Positions 1 to 8,860 of a stretch of 64,000 nt of DNA are shown here, in pieces. The notes under the pieces were generated by a model. The model was not told where the DNA came from, did no database searches, and saw nothing but the letters and a program-made list of their open reading frames with translations. Origin of the DNA: Hyphomicrobiales bacterium (GTDB taxonomy: Bacteria; Pseudomonadota; Alphaproteobacteria; Rhizobiales; Rhizobiaceae); the NCBI GenBank assembly GCA_900470195.1, contig UEIJ01000006.1:1-64000 (forward strand), in the 5' to 3' direction. Made by a program: the position numbers and the translations under genes. Each line of letters starts with the position of its first letter. Positions within the stretch are counted from its first letter, which is position 1.

Positions 1-28
1 ATCCCTAACTTGCTAAAACAATATGTAT
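1..28 (+). repeat. Direct repeat, left copy
   Basis: This stretch is nearly identical (small one-base gaps only) to 3327-3353, in the same orientation. The shared core is AAAACAATATGTAT preceded by AACTTGC. The two copies bracket the IS30 element, the ISNCY remnant and the gene at 2376-3113. Direct rather than inverted orientation argues against simple IS ends. They could be attachment sites, a long duplication, or a dispersed repeat; the sequence left of base 1 is not available to decide. Confidence 0.55.
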
Positions 29-50
29 AACAGGGGTACATTCTATTTTA

Positions 51-1112
51 AACTGCAACATGCCAATAAATTCATGAGGTTAGCCATGGAGGAAATTGGA
101 TGTCGAATTGCTATTCACAGATCACTTTGCGTGAACGTCGCCGTCTTTTCGAGCTTAAACAGCTCAAAGTCCCTCTCGGCGATATAGCTCGGCTGATGGG
201 TCGTCATCGCTCGACGATCTATCGCGAGATCAAGCGCAACAGCTTTCGGGACACGGAAATACCAGACTATAATGGCTATCATAGCAAAGACCGGAGAACA
301 CGGTTGCGCAAGCTCAGACGTTATCCAGAGCTGCGCAAGTTTGTCATTGAACAATTGGAAGCCCATTGGTCGCCGGAACAGATCTGCGGCCGACTGGTTA
401 GCCATGGTGTGAGCGCGATACGTCTGTGTGCAGAAACAATCTATCGCTTCATCTATTCAAAGGAAGAATACGCTCTGAAGCTGTATGAACACCTTGCCGA
501 GATGCGAACAAAACGCTGCCCACGCGGCACCAGACGATCGCGCAGTTCCCGCATTCCAGAAGCGTTTCGCATTCATCAACGCCCTGATTTTATTGGCAGT
601 CGTCTGCAATTTGGGAACTGGGAAGGTGATTTGATTATCTTTGAACGAGACCTTGGAGAAGCCAATGTCATGACGCTTGTTGAACGCAAAAGTCGTTATT
701 GCGTCATCATCAAAAACAACAGTCGGCACTCAAAGCCTATCATGAACAAAATCATTCAGACCTTTGCTGCACTGCCTTATCACGCACGCCGCAGTTTTAC
801 CTTTGATCGTGGTTCCGAGTTCATGGGGTATAGGGCTTTGGAGGATGGAATGGGGGCCAGAAGCTGGTTTTGTGATCCAAACTCACCATGGCAAAAAGGT
901 GCTATTGAGAACATCAACAAGCGCATCCGACGTTACTTACCCAGCAACACTGACCTGACGCAGGTCAACCAGGCGCAGTTGACTGCCATCGCCCATGATC
1001 TCAACGCAACCCCGCGCAAGTGTCTTGGATTCAAGACACCCGCTGAAGTGTTCGCCTCCCTTTTGCAGGAAGCAGCATAATCAGATAGCCTCATCAACGG
1101 CATGATGCACTT
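51..1112 (+). mobile_element. IS30-family insertion sequence
   Basis: The ends are inferred from imperfect inverted repeats: 51-64 (AACTGCAACATGCC) matches the reverse complement of 1099-1112 (AAGTGCATCATGCC) at 12 of 14 positions, and similarity weakly continues inward. Total length of about 1.06 kb is normal for the family. It contains one intact transposase gene. Immediately right of it the reading frame of an ISNCY-type transposase resumes without its N-terminus, so this insertion or an associated deletion truncated that gene. Exact end bases and the short target duplication could not be fixed. Confidence 0.6.
100..1080 (+). CDS. IS30-family transposase
   Basis: A 326-residue DDE transposase that cuts and joins the ends of its own insertion sequence. 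The N-terminus (LRERRRLFELKQLKVPLGDI, then GRHRSTIYREIKRN) is the helix-turn-helix typical of IS30 transposases. The catalytic core shows the acidic triad in the expected contexts: GDLIIF (Asp), TFDRGSEF (Asp) and GAIENINKRIRRYLP (Glu). Length is normal for the family, and no frameshift or stop is seen, so the enzyme is probably functional. It fills almost the whole element between the inverted repeats at 51-64 and 1099-1112. Preceded by GGAGG at about 89-93, a good ribosome binding site for the ATG at 100. Confidence 0.93.
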   Translation: MSNCYSQITLRERRRLFELKQLKVPLGDIARLMGRHRSTIYREIKRNSFRDTEIPDYNGYHSKDRRTRLRKLRRYPELRKFVIEQLEAHWSPEQICGRLVSHGVSAIRLCAETIYRFIYSKEEYALKLYEHLAEMRTKRCPRGTRRSRSSRIPEAFRIHQRPDFIGSRLQFGNWEGDLIIFERDLGEANVMTLVERKSRYCVIIKNNSRHSKPIMNKIIQTFAALPYHARRSFTFDRGSEFMGYRALEDGMGARSWFCDPNSPWQKGAIENINKRIRRYLPSNTDLTQVNQAQLTAIAHDLNATPRKCLGFKTPAEVFASLLQEAA

Positions 1113-1119
1113 GGGATAG

Positions 1120-2369
1120 CTTCTCCAAAAACGTGGTCGTCCGAGCAATCGCCGTTATAGCGAAGATTTCCGGAATGCCGTTCTGGATCTGGTACGGGCT
1201 TATTATCGGGACTTTGGGCCGACATTGGCTTGTGAGAAGCTTGCCGAACGGCATCAGCTTTCGGTCAGCAAGGAGACGCTGCGACAATGGATGACGGCAG
1301 CGGGTTTGTGGACGTCACGTGGCGAACGCAAGCGACAACTGCATCAACCGCGCGGCCGACGGGATTGCTTTGGTGAACTGGTGCAGATTGACGGTTCGCA
1401 TCATTGGTGGTTCGAGGAGCGGGGTCCCAAATGCGCCCTCCTCGTTTATATTGACGACGCCACGGGCAAGCTTCTGCATCTGCGCTTTGCCGGATCAGAG
1501 AATACGTTTGATTATTTTCATGCGACGAAGGCCTACTTGCAGGAATGGGGCAAGCCGCTGGCCTTTTACAGTGACAAGCATGGTGTGTTTCGCACGACCC
1601 ATGGTTCTGAGAAGGACCGCACGAGCGGCCTGACCCAGTTTGGTCGCGCTCTTTACGAGCTCAACATCGACATTATCTGCGCCAACACCCCGCAGGCCAA
1701 AGGCCGGGTCGAACGAGCAAACAGGACCTTGCAGGATCGCCTGGTCAAGGAATTGCGGCTGCGCGGCATTGATACGATCGAGGCGGCAAATGCTTTTGCG
1801 CCAGAATATATTGCAGATTTCAATGCCCGGTTTGGCAAGGAACCACGCAATCCGAAGGATATGCATCGGCCACTGGATCTGCATGAGAACATCGATGGCG
1901 CGATGTGCCGGAAGGAAGTGCGGACGCTGTCGCAAACACTGACACTACGCTATGACAAGGTGCTGTTCATCCTGGAGCCGACGGAGCTCGCAAAGCGTTG
2001 GCGCGGCAGAAAGTCGTTGTCTGCGATTATCCCGACGGTCGCCTTGAGATCATGCATGGCACGGACACCCTGCCCTACAGAACATTCGACAAGCTTCGTT
2101 CCATTCATCGCTCGCCCGTTGTCGAGAACAAGCGGCTGGATGACATGCTTTCGATTGTCGCCGAGATGCAGACGGGCCGGCAATTGCAACGCAGCAAAAG
2201 CGCTCCCCGTCGCACTGGCCAGACGAACCATATGTTTGGCGTGCCTGATGGCAGTGTCGGGAACGGGTATCAGAAGCGCGAACGTAAATCGCGCACAGCC
2301 TACATGAACGATCCTGACGTGATCGCGCGTCGGGAGAAGGCACTGATGAGGCGGGCAGCAGCCGAATAA
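1120..2369 (+). pseudogene. ISNCY-type transposase, truncated and frameshifted
   Basis: Remnant of an integrase-core transposase of the ISNCY group. The open frame begins at 1120 without a start, reading KRGRPSNRRYSEDF, which in the family lies some 60 residues into the protein; the N-terminal helix-turn-helix is missing, apparently lost at the IS30 junction. The DDE core is visible: LVQIDGSHHWWF, FYSDKHGVF and KGRVERANRTLQD. Near 1995 one base (a G after AAA) appears lost: the frame of LILEPTELAK continues one frame over as ALARQKVVVCDYPDGRLEI and runs to the stop at 2369. Three separate lesions (no start, no N-terminus, frameshift) make it a pseudogene. An internal TTG at 1225 is open but not a credible start. 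Confidence 0.85.
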
Positions 2370-2375
2370 TGAGCG

Positions 2376-3113
2376 TCAATGCACACCGATATCGCTTTGG
2401 GTATCCGATTCCAGCTGCAGGCAAGCTGTCCAGAGCGGTGTTTTGTGGAAGGTTCCGTCGTCAAGCAGGCTGAGCCCTTCTCTTGCCTCAAAAAGCAGGC
2501 CGAGCCAGCATAAGCGTCGCAGGACGCCGTACTGAAGCTCGTACTTCAGATCCCAGGCTTCGACGGTCATTTCGGTGTCCGACAGAGGCGCCGTGTCTGG
2601 ATATAGGATTTTCACAAGGTCCAACGGCGTGCAACCTTCTCTGGCCTTGATATTGAGAAGATTGAGGAACATGCGCCACCAACGTAATCGCTCCTGGACC
2701 GCCTCTTTACGTTCGGTGGCATGGATATACGAATAGAGGTAATCGGTGGCGATCAGATCGAAGAAGGCTTGGGGGTTGGCCAGAAACTCCCGACCGCGCT
2801 TGGTTGGCAGCAGCACATTTTTCCTGCGGCACAGAAGCTTCAGATGACGGGTCATGTCGCGCACGACCCAAAGCGGCCGCATGTCGTTTTCATTGAGGAC
2901 CTTGTGCATGCTGTAAAGGTCTTCGGCGGTGAAGCCCGGCCAGAGGAAGTTCTCGGCAGCCCAATGCACGAACTTGCGGTTCATGGCGCCGGTGGCGGTC
3001 AATCCGATGCCCCCCTCACCGTCGGCGTAAGAAACTGAAAGCAGCATGCCGTGAAGCAATGGTGACAGTGCAGCGACATCGACGTCACCTTGAAGGCAGA
3101 TTTCTGGAAGCAT
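2376..3113 (-). CDS. Uncharacterised protein beside transposase remnants
   Basis: A 245-residue protein if started at the ATG at 3113; the frame stays open further upstream to 3287, but that part (many Arg/Ser, low similarity to a folded domain) looks non-coding. No signal peptide or membrane segment is evident. The segment NRKFVHWAAENFLWPGFTAE followed by a Met/His-rich helix and KVLNENDMRPLWVV recalls the C-terminal region of proteins related to plasmid pRiA4b ORF-3, but this is from memory and uncertain. It converges on the transposase remnant with only six bases between the stop codons, so it may be an IS passenger or a chromosomal gene interrupted near its 3' side. Function unknown. Confidence 0.6.
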   Translation of the reverse strand: MLPEICLQGDVDVAALSPLLHGMLLSVSYADGEGGIGLTATGAMNRKFVHWAAENFLWPGFTAEDLYSMHKVLNENDMRPLWVVRDMTRHLKLLCRRKNVLLPTKRGREFLANPQAFFDLIATDYLYSYIHATERKEAVQERLRWWRMFLNLLNIKAREGCTPLDLVKILYPDTAPLSDTEMTVEAWDLKYELQYGVLRRLCWLGLLFEAREGLSLLDDGTFHKTPLWTACLQLESDTQSDIGVH

Positions 3114-3649
3114 CGTGCGACTTTGATTCCTCTCCTGCCCGATCCAGGTACATCGAGTATCAACCGGCGGCGGACTAATTACCACCGAGAAAGCTAAAGC
3201 CGAAGAGATGGTACTCATCCGCTCCCGATCTTGGCCTTGCAAACCCGACCGGTCGGCCAGATCGAGAGCTGGACCACGGTGCGTCATCGACCGCCTGTCG
3301 CATCTCTATCTTGCTGAAAACGTCGCATCCTGAACTTGCAAAACAATATGTATTGTTAGGTACTGGTCTTTTGTCTCATGCTTCTTGTAGCGGTCAACCG
3401 TGCGCCTGCCCGCGCTACGTCTTGATTTCAATCATTTTGTCGAATCGCGTGCTATGAGAAATACGGCTCGCGTCACAGCAAATCTGTCTTGCCATCTAAG
3501 ACCAAAGCATGCGTGTACTGCCCGTCCATATGCGCTAATACGCGTGCGGCGCCGTAACCGCGAATGGAACGGTGGCAGTATCTTGCTTTGAACGCAGCGA
3601 GCGCCATTTCCGGTTCAGGTCCCGGATGGCGAGGAAGGTAGATTTAAAG
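3114..3649. other. Gene-poor spacer with repeat copy
   Basis: No convincing gene. The only structure noted is the right copy of the direct repeat at 3327-3353. A short open frame at 3400-3591 has no ribosome binding site and an arginine-rich, unlikely composition. The promoter of the CoA-transferase gene should lie in its right part. Confidence 0.5.
3327..3353 (+). repeat. Direct repeat, right copy
   Basis: Matches 1-28 in the same orientation except for single-base gaps. Similarity fades after TATGTAT. See the left copy for interpretation. Confidence 0.55.
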
Positions 3650-5140
3650 ATGTTGGAAGCACGTATTCGCAACACTTCGCTTCAGGACAAGATCATTACC
3701 GCGGAGCAGGCCGCCAGCCTTATTCAAGACGGCATGGTCGTCGGCATGAGCGGTTTCACCCGCGCTGGCGATGCCAAGGCCGTGCCGGTCGCCATGGCTG
3801 CGCGCGCTGCGACGGACCCTTTCAAGATCACGCTGATTACCGGTGCATCGCTAGGGCATGATGTCGATAAACTGCTCACCGAAGCCCATGTGCTTTCACG
3901 CCGCATGCCATTTCAGGTTGACAGAACCCTGCGTGCCGCCATCAATCGCGGCGAAGTGATGTTCATCGACCAGCATCTTTCCGAAACCGTCGAGCAATTG
4001 CGTTCGAACCAGATCGGCCCCATCGATTATGCCGTCGTCGAAGCGCTTGCCATTACCGAGAGCGGCGGGATCATCCCCACGACATCGATCGGCAATTCCG
4101 CGAGCTTTGCCATCCTGGCCGAAAAAGTCATCGTGGAAGTGAATCTCAATCAGCCCATGGCGCTTGAAGGGCTGCATGACATCTATATTCCGACGAAGCG
4201 CCCTTCCCGCGACCCGATACCGGTCACGGCGTGCGACAGCCGCGTAGGCCTGCCCTACATTCCGATTCCCCCGGAAAAGATCGCGGGCATCGTCATCACC
4301 AAGGAAAATGACAGCGCATCGACCGTAGAACCGGCTGACAGTGAAACCATTGCAATCGCTGGTCATCTCATCGAATTTCTGATGAAGGAAGTGGCCGCCG
4401 GGCGCCTCGACCTGACACTTAATCCGCTTCAGGCCGGTATCGGCACCATCGCCAATGCGGTATTGAACGGTTTTGCCGAGAGCCCGTTTCACAATCTGCG
4501 CATGTATAGCGAAGTGTTGCAGGATAGCACCTTCGATCTCTTCGATGCCGGAAAGCTGGACTTTGCATCGGGATCGTCCATCACGCTCAGCCCCGTTTGC
4601 GGAGAGCGTGTGTTCAACAACATCGACCGTTACCGAGACAAGCTCATTTTGCGGCCGCAGGAAATCAGCAATCATCCTGAAGTCATCCGCCGTCTCGGCA
4701 TTATCGGCATCAATACCGCGCTGGAATTCGACATTTACGGCAATGTGAACTCCACACATGTGGACGGCACCCATATGATGAATGGAATCGGCGGTTCAGG
4801 TGACTTTGCCCGCAACGCCTTCATTTCGATCTTCGTGAGCAAATCCGAAGCCAAGAACGGCGCCATATCGTCTGTCGTCCCGATGGTCACCCATGTCGAT
4901 CATACAGAACACGATGTGGATATTCTCGTGACTGAGCAGGGCCTCGCCGATCTGCGCGGCCTCGCTCCACGCGAGCGGGCGCGGGTGATCATAGATAATT
5001 GCGCGCATCCGGACTATCGTGGCCAGCTCAACGATTATTTCGACCGGGCCTGTGCGCGTGGCGGACACACCCCTCACCTGATCGAAGAAGCTTTCAGCTG
5101 GCATCAGCGCCGCCGTGAAACGGGCAGCATGCGCAGATAA
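3650..5140 (+). CDS. Acetyl-CoA hydrolase / succinate CoA-transferase family protein
   Basis: A 496-residue class I CoA-transferase of the acetyl-CoA hydrolase/succinyl-CoA:acetate CoA-transferase (Cat1/YgfH/AarC) group, which moves CoA between acetate or propionate and succinate in the cytoplasm. Seen directly: the N-terminal MVVGMSGFTRAGDAKAVP segment, GIGTIANAVLNG, and RMYSEVLQDSTFDL, whose Glu is the expected nucleophile that forms the glutamyl-CoA intermediate; GINTALEFDIYGNVNSTHV follows as in the family. The ATG at 3650 is chosen because GAGGAAGG lies at 3631-3638; the frame is open to 3572 but the extra 26 residues are poor. Substrate cannot be decided from sequence alone. It is a single gene followed by a strong hairpin. 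Confidence 0.9.
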   Translation: MLEARIRNTSLQDKIITAEQAASLIQDGMVVGMSGFTRAGDAKAVPVAMAARAATDPFKITLITGASLGHDVDKLLTEAHVLSRRMPFQVDRTLRAAINRGEVMFIDQHLSETVEQLRSNQIGPIDYAVVEALAITESGGIIPTTSIGNSASFAILAEKVIVEVNLNQPMALEGLHDIYIPTKRPSRDPIPVTACDSRVGLPYIPIPPEKIAGIVITKENDSASTVEPADSETIAIAGHLIEFLMKEVAAGRLDLTLNPLQAGIGTIANAVLNGFAESPFHNLRMYSEVLQDSTFDLFDAGKLDFASGSSITLSPVCGERVFNNIDRYRDKLILRPQEISNHPEVIRRLGIIGINTALEFDIYGNVNSTHVDGTHMMNGIGGSGDFARNAFISIFVSKSEAKNGAISSVVPMVTHVDHTEHDVDILVTEQGLADLRGLAPRERARVIIDNCAHPDYRGQLNDYFDRACARGGHTPHLIEEAFSWHQRRRETGSMRR

Positions 5141-5216
5141 CGATCTGGAAACTCCAGCGCCCTGTGTTTTAAGTTCTTGCTTATAAAGCGGAACCTTCTT
5201 TTCTTTGGAACGTTAA

Positions 5217-5253
5217 CCGGCACATTGTTTTTGGATTGGAAACGATGTGCCGG
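5217..5253. other. Strong hairpin between CoA-transferase and small membrane gene
   Basis: CCGGCACATTGTTT (5217-5230) pairs with AAACGATGTGCCGG (5240-5253), 14 pairs with one G-T, around a 9-base loop. No T-run follows, so it is not a standard rho-independent terminator. It could protect or end the CoA-transferase mRNA or act as a leader element of the gene at 5367. Confidence 0.5.
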
Positions 5254-5366
5254 CAGCAAGGGGCCTGCTCCTTCTTCCGGTTCGAACGGGCTCCATCGGA
5301 CGACGCGGAGGAACGGTCGTCGGGTGAGCAACGCAACCCCAAGTTCCGGGAAGGATCAGACCGCCC

Positions 5367-5528
5367 ATGTCCATCCTCATCAGCCTGCTGATAACAATTC
5401 TAGTTATCTTCCTCATACTTTATCTCATCAATATGCTGCCTCTGGATGCCAAGGTCAAACAGATCGCTCAAGTTGTCGTGATCATCATCGGCATTATTTC
5501 GCTTTTGAAATATCTGGCTGTCTTCTGA
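5367..5528 (+). CDS. Small Thivi_2564-like membrane protein
   Basis: A 53-residue protein, missed by a length cutoff. It consists of two hydrophobic stretches (about residues 2-22 and 36-50) separated by a short polar loop with NMLPLDAKVKQIAQ. This layout, with the proline and DAKVK in the hairpin turn, is that of the small Thivi_2564 membrane family as I remember it; function unknown. GGGAAGGA lies at 5348-5355 upstream of the ATG, a little far but the best start. The downstream perfect 11-bp hairpin at 5549-5585 supports this as a separate transcription unit. Confidence 0.7.
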   Translation: MSILISLLITILVIFLILYLINMLPLDAKVKQIAQVVVIIIGIISLLKYLAVF

Positions 5529-5548
5529 TACAGGCTATTTACACTCGC

Positions 5549-5586
5549 AATCCCGGAGCAACAAGCCTTTCGCCGCTCCGGGATTT
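5549..5586 (+). terminator. Terminator-like hairpin after small membrane gene
   Basis: AATCCCGGAGC (5549-5559) and GCTCCGGGATT (5575-5585) form a perfect 11-bp stem. Only three T follow, so termination strength is uncertain. Confidence 0.6.
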
Positions 5587-5875
5587 CCATTGAGCTGAGC
5601 GGACTTCCAGTATATTAGTAACTTATAATTTATGTCCCGTTGGAGCCGTTTCTTTAAACATAGTTGTGCTTAATTATATTTCCACGTAATATATAACCGC
5701 CGTGCTACCTGTGATTGTGTCATTAATGGCACTTATAGACAGAAAATTGCGACGGCACATGCTGATATCTTTCCCCTCTCCAGCGTTCCTTTTATAAGGC
5801 CCGCAAATATGCCCGTTCATTAGGGTTCAGGCGGGGTCGTTGATCATCCTCACTCAGGGTTGGGAGTTCGAGGGA
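5587..5875. other. Intergenic region upstream of GGDEF gene
   Basis: AT-rich spacer holding the presumed promoter of the diguanylate cyclase gene. No gene or RNA seen. Confidence 0.4.
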
Positions 5876-6667
5876 ATGAAGAAGACTGCTCTTTTGAAAG
5901 CAGCACTGATAACGCTGTCTGTCGTGTTTTTCTCGGTGGCGGTAACGTCGATAGTAGCCTTTTCTGCGGGAGCTACTCCGGGCATCATCGCGCTCAGCCT
6001 CAGCGCCGGCATTCCTGCAGCAACGGCCTTCCCTTCCCTAGCCTATATTTTCCATCAGCATGGCAAGCTGAAAGACGCCTATTTTCAACTGGAGAAGGCT
6101 CACATTGAACTGCAGGCGCGATCACGGATTGACCACATGACCGGTCTCCTCAACCGCGAGGCGCTATTTGAAGCCATGAAGATCAGCCGCTCCCGTATCG
6201 AAACCGGCACCTTGCTCGTTATCGATGCCGACCATTTCAAAGCTATCAACGATACGTTCGGCCACGGCGTTGGCGACCGCGCTTTAAAGCTGATCGCTTT
6301 CGCGCTTCAAAACGTGACGCGAAAGGGCGATCTGGTCGGCCGGATTGGCGGCGAAGAATTTTGTGTATTCCTTCCCGGCGCAAGCGGAGAAACCGGTATG
6401 CGCGTTGCACAACGCATACGTGCCGAAGTCGAGAACACGCCGTTTCACACGACCGAGTATCAGGTCTATCCGTTGACAATCAGCATCGGTGTTGCCTCGG
6501 CCCCGAAAAACGAAACGAACTCGCAAGTGCTCAGCCGCGCAGACCGTTGTCTCTATATGGCAAAGCAGCGCGGACGCAATTGTGTGGTCTTTGATGAGGA
6601 AAGCGGCCGTCTTGCCAGCGCATCGGTGGTTTCTATCGCCAGCGCTCGTGAGGTGGCGCGCGGATAG
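5876..6667 (+). CDS. Membrane-anchored GGDEF diguanylate cyclase
   Basis: A 263-residue protein predicted to make cyclic di-GMP from two GTP at the inner membrane. The N-terminal ~60 residues contain two hydrophobic segments, then a short coiled linker (HGKLKDAYFQLEKAHIELQA) leads into the GGDEF domain. The active-site signature is GGEEF at about residues 158-162, with RKGD five residues before it, an intact RxxD inhibitory site, so product feedback is expected. FKAINDTFGHGVGD is the usual nucleotide-binding segment. The ATG at 5876 follows GAGGG; a TTG at 5840 is an alternative. It lies alone. The signal sensed is not apparent, as no separate sensor domain is present. Confidence 0.92.
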   Translation: MKKTALLKAALITLSVVFFSVAVTSIVAFSAGATPGIIALSLSAGIPAATAFPSLAYIFHQHGKLKDAYFQLEKAHIELQARSRIDHMTGLLNREALFEAMKISRSRIETGTLLVIDADHFKAINDTFGHGVGDRALKLIAFALQNVTRKGDLVGRIGGEEFCVFLPGASGETGMRVAQRIRAEVENTPFHTTEYQVYPLTISIGVASAPKNETNSQVLSRADRCLYMAKQRGRNCVVFDEESGRLASASVVSIASAREVARG

Positions 6668-6675
6668 CGCCAGCC

Positions 6676-7197
6676 TTATTTCCAAGGCTCGATGATCTCT
6701 TCCGACCAACCGACCGGAACAAATCCCATCTTTTGGTAGAGCTGCAATGCGCGCGGGCTGTCGAGCGTATTGGTATGGATCGTCACCTTTTGCGGTCCAT
6801 GCGCCCAGGCGGCTGAAATAGCCTCACTTAAAAAGAACTTACCCAGTCCCCGCCCCTGAAAATCGCCTACGAGACCGAAATAGACAATTTCCACAGTTTC
6901 CGGTAACGCCGACAGGTCAAGCTCTGCAAATCCTGCCGGGCAACCTTCCGCATAAAGGACATGGATTTCGGTGGTGTCGGCATGGATCGCCGCTGCAACC
7001 TCGGCGTCCGTCTGGACACGGCGCATCATCCAGTGATGCTTTCGCCCCACCTGTTCATAGAGATAGCGGTAATAATGGACGGGCATGTCGCCCGCCCGCA
7101 TGATCGCCAGCCGGATGCCGGAAGGGACAGGGACCGCAACCGCCTGTCGGGCCGACATTTCCAGATGCGTGATACGGGCTGTCAACTTTTCAGACAT
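6676..7197 (-). CDS. GNAT-family N-acetyltransferase
   Basis: A 173-residue acyltransferase of the GNAT fold. The acetyl-CoA binding motif is seen as LVGDFQGRGLGKFFLSEA (Q-x-x-G-x-G), followed by the C-terminal KVTIHTNTLDSPRALQLYQK and GFVPVGW strands typical of small-molecule or side-chain acetylases. The start at 7197 (MSEKL) is just downstream of the sseA stop (7200), so it is translationally coupled as the last gene of the cysK-alaX-sseA unit. Substrate unknown; its place suggests a thiol or amino-acid related role, but this is inference. Confidence 0.88.
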   Translation of the reverse strand: MSEKLTARITHLEMSARQAVAVPVPSGIRLAIMRAGDMPVHYYRYLYEQVGRKHHWMMRRVQTDAEVAAAIHADTTEIHVLYAEGCPAGFAELDLSALPETVEIVYFGLVGDFQGRGLGKFFLSEAISAAWAHGPQKVTIHTNTLDSPRALQLYQKMGFVPVGWSEEIIEPWK

Positions 7198-7199
7198 GC

Positions 7200-8054
7200 C
7201 TATTCGGCTTCGCCGGTCACGACAGGTGTATCCTGCCTGCTGCCCCATTCGCTCCAGGAGCCATCATAAAGACGGTTATCCCTGTGACCGAGCGACGTCA
7301 GCGCCAAGGTTATGACTGCAGCGGTTACGCCCGAACCACAGCTGGTGACGACCGGTTTGGAAAGATCGATACCCGCCTCATCAAAGATCGTCCGCAGGCT
7401 TTCCAAATCCTTCAGCTCACCGTTTTCAGACAAGGTGCTGACTGGAACGTTGCGTGCGCCGGGCATATGGCCGGAACGCATTCCGGCGCGCGGTTCCGCA
7501 TCGCGACCTGTGAACCGTCCGGCAGCACGTGCATCGGCAATCTGCGAACGCCGTTCGTCAACGATATCGCGCATTTCGGCGAAATCGACCACAGCGGCTT
7601 TGTTGAAGGATGGTGTGAAAAGCGTCGATGCAATCTTTGTGGCTTCATCGGTAACCGGATATCCAGCCTTTTTCCAGCCATCAAAGCCGCCATCGAGCAC
7701 AAAGACATTCTTCACGCCCATGACACGGAACATCCACCAGACGCGCGGCGCGGAAAACATGCCCGGCCCGTCATAGACAACGACGGTCTCGTCGGCCGTG
7801 ATTCCCATGGCGCCGACATGCTGGGCAAAAAGCTCTGGCGATGGCAGGGTGTGCGGCAGGCCGGATTCCTTATCGGCGATTTTGTCCTGATCGAAGAAAA
7901 CAGCGCCCGGAATATGCGTCGCGTTGTATTCTTCCTGCCCGTTGCGCCCAGCAGCGGGAAGATACCAGGATGCATCGACAATCGCGATACCCGGCTTGTC
8001 GAGCCGTTCTTTCAACCAGTCGCGCGAAACGACGAAAGCACTTTTCTCAGCCAT
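7200..8054 (-). CDS. sseA: 3-mercaptopyruvate/thiosulfate sulfurtransferase
   Basis: A 284-residue tandem-rhodanese sulfurtransferase that moves sulfane sulfur from 3-mercaptopyruvate (or thiosulfate) to an acceptor such as cyanide or thiol. Two rhodanese domains are visible: an inactive N-terminal one (about 5-130, VVVYDGPGMFSAPRVWWMF) and a catalytic C-terminal one with the loop VTSCGSGVTAAVI. The CG-S/T-GVT loop is that of mercaptopyruvate sulfurtransferases. The start MAEKSAF at 8054 has GGAGTG upstream; extension to 8084 is possible. It sits in a minus-strand row cysK-alaX-sseA-GNAT, consistent with sulfur amino-acid metabolism. Confidence 0.92.
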   Translation of the reverse strand: MAEKSAFVVSRDWLKERLDKPGIAIVDASWYLPAAGRNGQEEYNATHIPGAVFFDQDKIADKESGLPHTLPSPELFAQHVGAMGITADETVVVYDGPGMFSAPRVWWMFRVMGVKNVFVLDGGFDGWKKAGYPVTDEATKIASTLFTPSFNKAAVVDFAEMRDIVDERRSQIADARAAGRFTGRDAEPRAGMRSGHMPGARNVPVSTLSENGELKDLESLRTIFDEAGIDLSKPVVTSCGSGVTAAVITLALTSLGHRDNRLYDGSWSEWGSRQDTPVVTGEAE

Positions 8055-8114
8055 GGACCAACACTCCTGCAGCATGCCGCCCATGTGTCGGGAACATGCG
8101 GAAAACGATAGAAT

Positions 8115-8858
8115 TCAAGCCTCTGGCAAAGAGCCGAAACGGATGCGGAAACGGCGGTTTTCCTTGCCCTTCTTTTCAATCTTGCCGATGTGGATTTCAC
8201 CCACTTCCTGCGTTTCGGAAACGTGTGTGCCGCCGCAAGGTTGCGAATCCACCGCGCCGTTTTCACCAATGAGAACAAGACGTATGCGGCCAAGCCCCAC
8301 CGGTGGGCGCACATTCTTCGACTTCACGATGTCCGGATTTGCAAGAAACTCTTCATCGCTGATCCAGCGAATAGCGACAGCATCGTTGGCGTTCACCCGC
8401 TCCATGAGCTTTTCGGTCACGAATTCCTTGGTGTAGGTCGGATCGGGAAGATCGAAATCAACGCGGCTTTCATCCTCGCCGACAGCAGCGCCGGTAATCG
8501 GGAAAGGGCAGACGACAGAGAGCAGGTGACAGGCTGTATGCATGCGCATCAGCTTGTAGCGGCGCGGCCAGTCGACATGCAGAACGAGTTTTTCGCCGAT
8601 TGTGGGCGAAGCCTGCCCTTCTGCCGGAACATGAATGATTTCGTTCTTGTTTTCGCCGGTAACGGTCGCCGCAATCTCGATACGAGAGCCGTCAGCGCGT
8701 TCAAAGAAGCCGATATCCCCCGGCTGACCGCCGGAGGTTGCGTAGAAATTGGTCTGGTCGAGAATAATCCCGCCCGTTTCAGTAATGGCGAGCACCGTGC
8801 CCTCCGCCGTCGAAAGATAGGAATCTTCTCGGAAAAGCGCTTCGGTCTCGTATGCCAT
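8115..8858 (-). CDS. alaX: Alanyl-tRNA editing protein AlaX
   Basis: A 247-residue freestanding editing domain related to the C-terminal half of alanyl-tRNA synthetase; it hydrolyses Ser-tRNA(Ala) (and Gly-tRNA(Ala)) in the cytoplasm. Zinc ligands are visible: HTACHLL (His, His) and CGGTHV (Cys, His). FYATSGGQPGD near the N-terminus is the usual AlaX signature. It starts two bases after the end of cysK, so the two are co-transcribed; cysK-linked alaX may reflect control of the serine pool, an inference. Length fits the AlaX-M/L type. Confidence 0.93.
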   Translation of the reverse strand: MAYETEALFREDSYLSTAEGTVLAITETGGIILDQTNFYATSGGQPGDIGFFERADGSRIEIAATVTGENKNEIIHVPAEGQASPTIGEKLVLHVDWPRRYKLMRMHTACHLLSVVCPFPITGAAVGEDESRVDFDLPDPTYTKEFVTEKLMERVNANDAVAIRWISDEEFLANPDIVKSKNVRPPVGLGRIRLVLIGENGAVDSQPCGGTHVSETQEVGEIHIGKIEKKGKENRRFRIRFGSLPEA

Positions 8859-8860
8859 GA

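Noticed and set aside
2488..2682. Open frames opposite the unknown gene at 2376-3113
   Set aside because: Shadow frame of the same DNA with poor composition.
3400..3591. Open frame before the CoA-transferase
   Set aside because: Arg-rich, no ribosome site, overlaps the real gene's upstream region.
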